Program-made: the position numbers and the translations under genes
Assembly (NCBI GenBank): GCA_947179155.2
Contig: OX359273.1
Location: 39,888,523 to 39,952,522 of the forward strand
Length of the DNA stretch: 64,000 nt
Direction of reading: 5' to 3'
DNA from: Hedera helix
Lineage: Eukaryota > Streptophyta > Magnoliopsida > Apiales > Araliaceae
Notes under the pieces: generated by a model
Told to the model about the DNA's origin: nothing
Database searches by the model: none
What the model saw: the letters and a program-made list of their open reading frames with translations, nothing else
In this document: piece by piece, positions 61,766 to 64,000 of the stretch
Position numbering within the stretch: the stretch's first letter is position 1
Layout of the letters: every line of letters starts with the position of its first letter

Positions 61766-62219
61766 CTGAAGATGATTGTTCAGCAAACATTTAACATCAG
61801 ATTCCGGTAACAATCCGGATAACGTTGTTTATAGGTATGCTAAAGTAGACGCTTAAAAACTGTACTCCGTCCGTTTTAAAATGAGAGATGAATTTTTATT
61901 TTTAGACTACAAAATGACATAATGTATTCGTTATAAAATATATATGTTTGTAGGTGATTATTTTTGTATTTTCCTCTTTGTATATTTTTTGTGTGTGTAA
62001 AAAATGTATACGCATGAATACAATTATACAGATGCCAAGACACGCCTTATATACACCATAACAGTGGTCAATATGACAAGCACAGAGTAAGGTGAAAGAG
62101 TTCAACCTGAAGTGTTAATGATGGGTTTGAACAAGACTGATTGTGAGTCCATATATAAAATTAGGGTTTATATTTGACCTAATGAATTTAATGAACTAAA
62201 ATGAGCAAGTCAGAATTAA
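61766..62219. other. Intronic or flanking DNA upstream of the AG exons
   Basis: No MADS or I-region exon found on the minus strand. A Stowaway-type end, tactccgtccgttttaaaat, is visible at about 61862-61881, followed by the usual agagatgaa. The opposite end was not recognised. Confidence 0.4.
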
Positions 62220-63470
62220 ATGAACGGGACTTGAGAGGGGCCTCCGTGAGTCCCGGGGCAGAAGGTTTATGGAGGCAACTCATTTTTGGGAATCGATTGA
62301 AGGATTTAATTGGTGGCTAAAAGAATTGGATGATTTGAGCATTACCCGAGTAACCAGGGTTATTTCAGTGATTTTCCTATTACTAAGGGTATTCCTGGAA
62401 TTTCCCATAGAGTCACGACTTTGGGACTTTTGGAGCTTTGCCCATTTGGAGGATTCTCTCTCTGGAAGCAAAGGAGCTTGAAGGATTCTCTAAAAGGGCG
62501 AACAACACCGAATCGAGTTTTGGTTTGGGACACTTGTGACTACACTTGGACCCCTGAGCCTAACTTGGATTCATTCGAGATCCCCAAACACTTGACACGG
62601 CTCTTGGACACTAGCGACTACGCTAGGACCTCGAGAGTTCTGCCACGTGTTATTCGGATAATTGTTCGCCGGTTCTTCTCCCCTCTCCAATCCGTTGACT
62701 GATTCTATACTCTTTGCAGATTTCTCGCCTCCACCATTATTACGAACCCTAACCCTAGCAAGGTACGAGATTTCTTTGCCTACATTCTTTTGGCGACTCT
62801 ACTGGGGAGGTGAGAATTTGTGAGGGGTATGCCCACGATTCAGAGTGGGAGAGCCACAGGAAGAGTTTCGCCGACAACAAGTATTACTTCACTAGAGTTT
62901 GCGAAAAGACGAGTGGACCTTGATCAACCGATTGTTGAGGAAGCATCAAATAGTAGTTTTGCTTCTCCGATGACTGAACAAAGACGAACTAATAATGCAC
63001 AAGGAAACAGCGGAAGGCCAGGCGAGGAGGCTATTGGAGAACAAACGATGGCTATAAATGTACATATAGAAATGTTGAAAGCGCTGAAGGAGGCGCGAGA
63101 AGGTCATGGAATGATGATGAATATGATGCTGGACATGCAAAGGTAGCAGGAAGAGATGACTAGTTTTCGCTAGTAGATAATGCAAGTTCCGGCCTTTAAA
63201 ACTATGTTTCCAGGAAGTTCACAGCAGCAGCAACATGTAGAAGAGGATGAGAGTAATAAGAACCAACAAAATGTGTCTCCTGTAGTAGAAACCCAACAAA
63301 TACCGGTGATAAACTTGGAGCCCCAAAATAGTGGTGAGGGACTACAGAGAAGGGCAGAAGCCAGTACCACCCAACAACCGATTGTACCAATCAACCCACA
63401 AGTACAAATACCTACCATCCCTGTTAGTTCCCGTGGACACAATAGAGATCTAGAAGGGGGGGTTGAATAG
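62220..63470 (+). mobile_element. 5' part of a Ty3/Gypsy-type LTR retrotransposon (Tat/Ogre-like PBS)
   Basis: A less AT-rich segment starting around 62220 looks like the end of an LTR. It is followed at 62791-62808 by tggcgactctactgggga, close to the arginine-tRNA-type primer site described for Tat/Ogre-like Gypsy elements. Two Gag-like frames come next. The frame at 62829-63146 (MPTIQSGRATGRVSP, EMLKALKEAREGHGMMMNMM) ends at a stop. That at 63180-63470 (Gln-rich, SQQQQHVEEDE, then PVSSRGHNRD) closes where another repeat begins. The LTR start and all pol domains are outside what can be read here. Confidence 0.6.
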
Positions 63471-64000
63471 ATCATTTAAAAACTTTTTACTTTTGTAACG
63501 AAAGCATATTAGTTATAAATGATAGAATCAATTCAAGCACAGCGGATTTTACTTTTAATAAACCCCTTAAAGAAATATGAGTCATTTCAATTTAGTGTGT
63601 TAATCTAGTATGGGTGAAAGCAGATATTGTGCAGAATATAAAAGACATAAAGTAAATGACACAAGAGATTTATAGTGGTTCGGAGACTGAATAACTCCTA
63701 CTCCACTCTTCTACTTGACAGTAGGAAATCCACTAAGATTTAGTCCTCTGGACTAGGACACTCTTGCCCTCATCAAAGCTAGCAGCTTTGGTTCCTTTAG
63801 TCACATTAAGACTAGGACACTCTTGCCCTCATCAAAGCTAGCAGCTTTGGACTGTAGACTAAGTCCAGCAGACTTAGAATCTCTTGTACCCTTCGGTACT
63901 CAACAAGTCCAGCAGACTTGATTTCTTTTTAGCCACTTGGGCAAGGATCCTTTGACCCTCTTTTGTGTGTTGGATGCTTGTTGGGTTGTGCTGCTAAGAT
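63435..64000. mobile_element. Second repeat inserted in the Gypsy element (runs off the window)
   Basis: From about 63447 the sequence changes to gatctagaagggggggttga, a start seen in a widespread class of plant repeats, then becomes non-coding. Two identical 41-bp copies, gactaggacactcttgccct and the following catcaaagctagcagctttgg, lie at 63751-63791 and 63810-63850 (period 59). Related phrases (gtccagcagactta, gtccagcagacttg) follow at about 63865 and 63906. The family could not be named. Confidence 0.5.

Noticed and set aside
62100..62150. Candidate I-region exon of the AG-like gene (minus strand ending cttcag then gttgaa)
   Set aside because: The translated residues do not match the conserved ERYKKA...SNTGSV sequence.
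1..64000. CRISPR arrays, operons, bacterial ribosome sites
   Set aside because: The sequence is plant nuclear DNA with spliced genes. The regular repeats seen are tandem duplications or microsatellites.

Overview
This is a nuclear window from a flowering plant, almost certainly a eudicot. The evidence is the very AT-rich intergenic DNA, long TA microsatellites, genes with many GT/AG introns, plant families (subtilase, class I trehalose-6-phosphate synthase, GDSL lipases, an AGAMOUS-type MADS gene), and plant transposons (hAT, Stowaway-like, Copia, Gypsy). An asterid is plausible, but nothing here proves it.

Layout. 1-2 kb: AT-rich repeats. 4.45-6.27 kb (+): decayed PPR gene resembling Arabidopsis At4g18975. 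6.60-7.42 kb: hAT-type element with an 8-bp target duplication. 7.97-13.18 kb (-): intact nine-exon subtilase of the SBT5 type. 13.2-18.4 kb: duplicated promoter/first-exon fragment, foldback elements and SSRs. 18.38-32.76 kb (-): 17-exon TPS1-like gene that keeps frame over 924 codons but has two premature stops. Its introns hold LINE, SINE-like and MITE insertions and a recent 215-bp tandem duplication. 34.2 kb: a 37-G run upstream of TPS1. 36.06-37.01 kb (+): small secreted-protein gene with a one-base frameshift. 37.85-39.52 kb (+): decayed GDSL gene of the At4g18970/At5g45670 type. 41.39-57.05 kb (+): three intact GDSL genes in tandem, of a second lineage, with shared flanking blocks. 58.28-60.28 kb: compact non-autonomous Copia element. 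60.46-61.77 kb (-): K-domain and C-terminal exons of an AGAMOUS-clade MADS gene, with no MADS-box exon visible. 62.2-64 kb: Gypsy element start with a further repeat inserted in it.

Main reading. From memory, AG, a GDSL gene and this PPR gene are neighbours in Arabidopsis (At4g18960, At4g18970, At4g18975), and SBT5.6 lies near a GDSL gene (At5g45650, At5g45670). The window therefore looks like an expanded AG-locus microsyntenic block. The ancestral PPR and GDSL copies are dead, TPS1 and the small secreted gene carry disabling changes, and the AG copy is 5'-incomplete. The subtilase and the new GDSL tandem array are intact. This fits gene loss on one copy of a duplicated genome. Sequencing or assembly error remains possible for the single-base lesions. 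I saw no CRISPR array, tRNA, rRNA or wholly new gene system.
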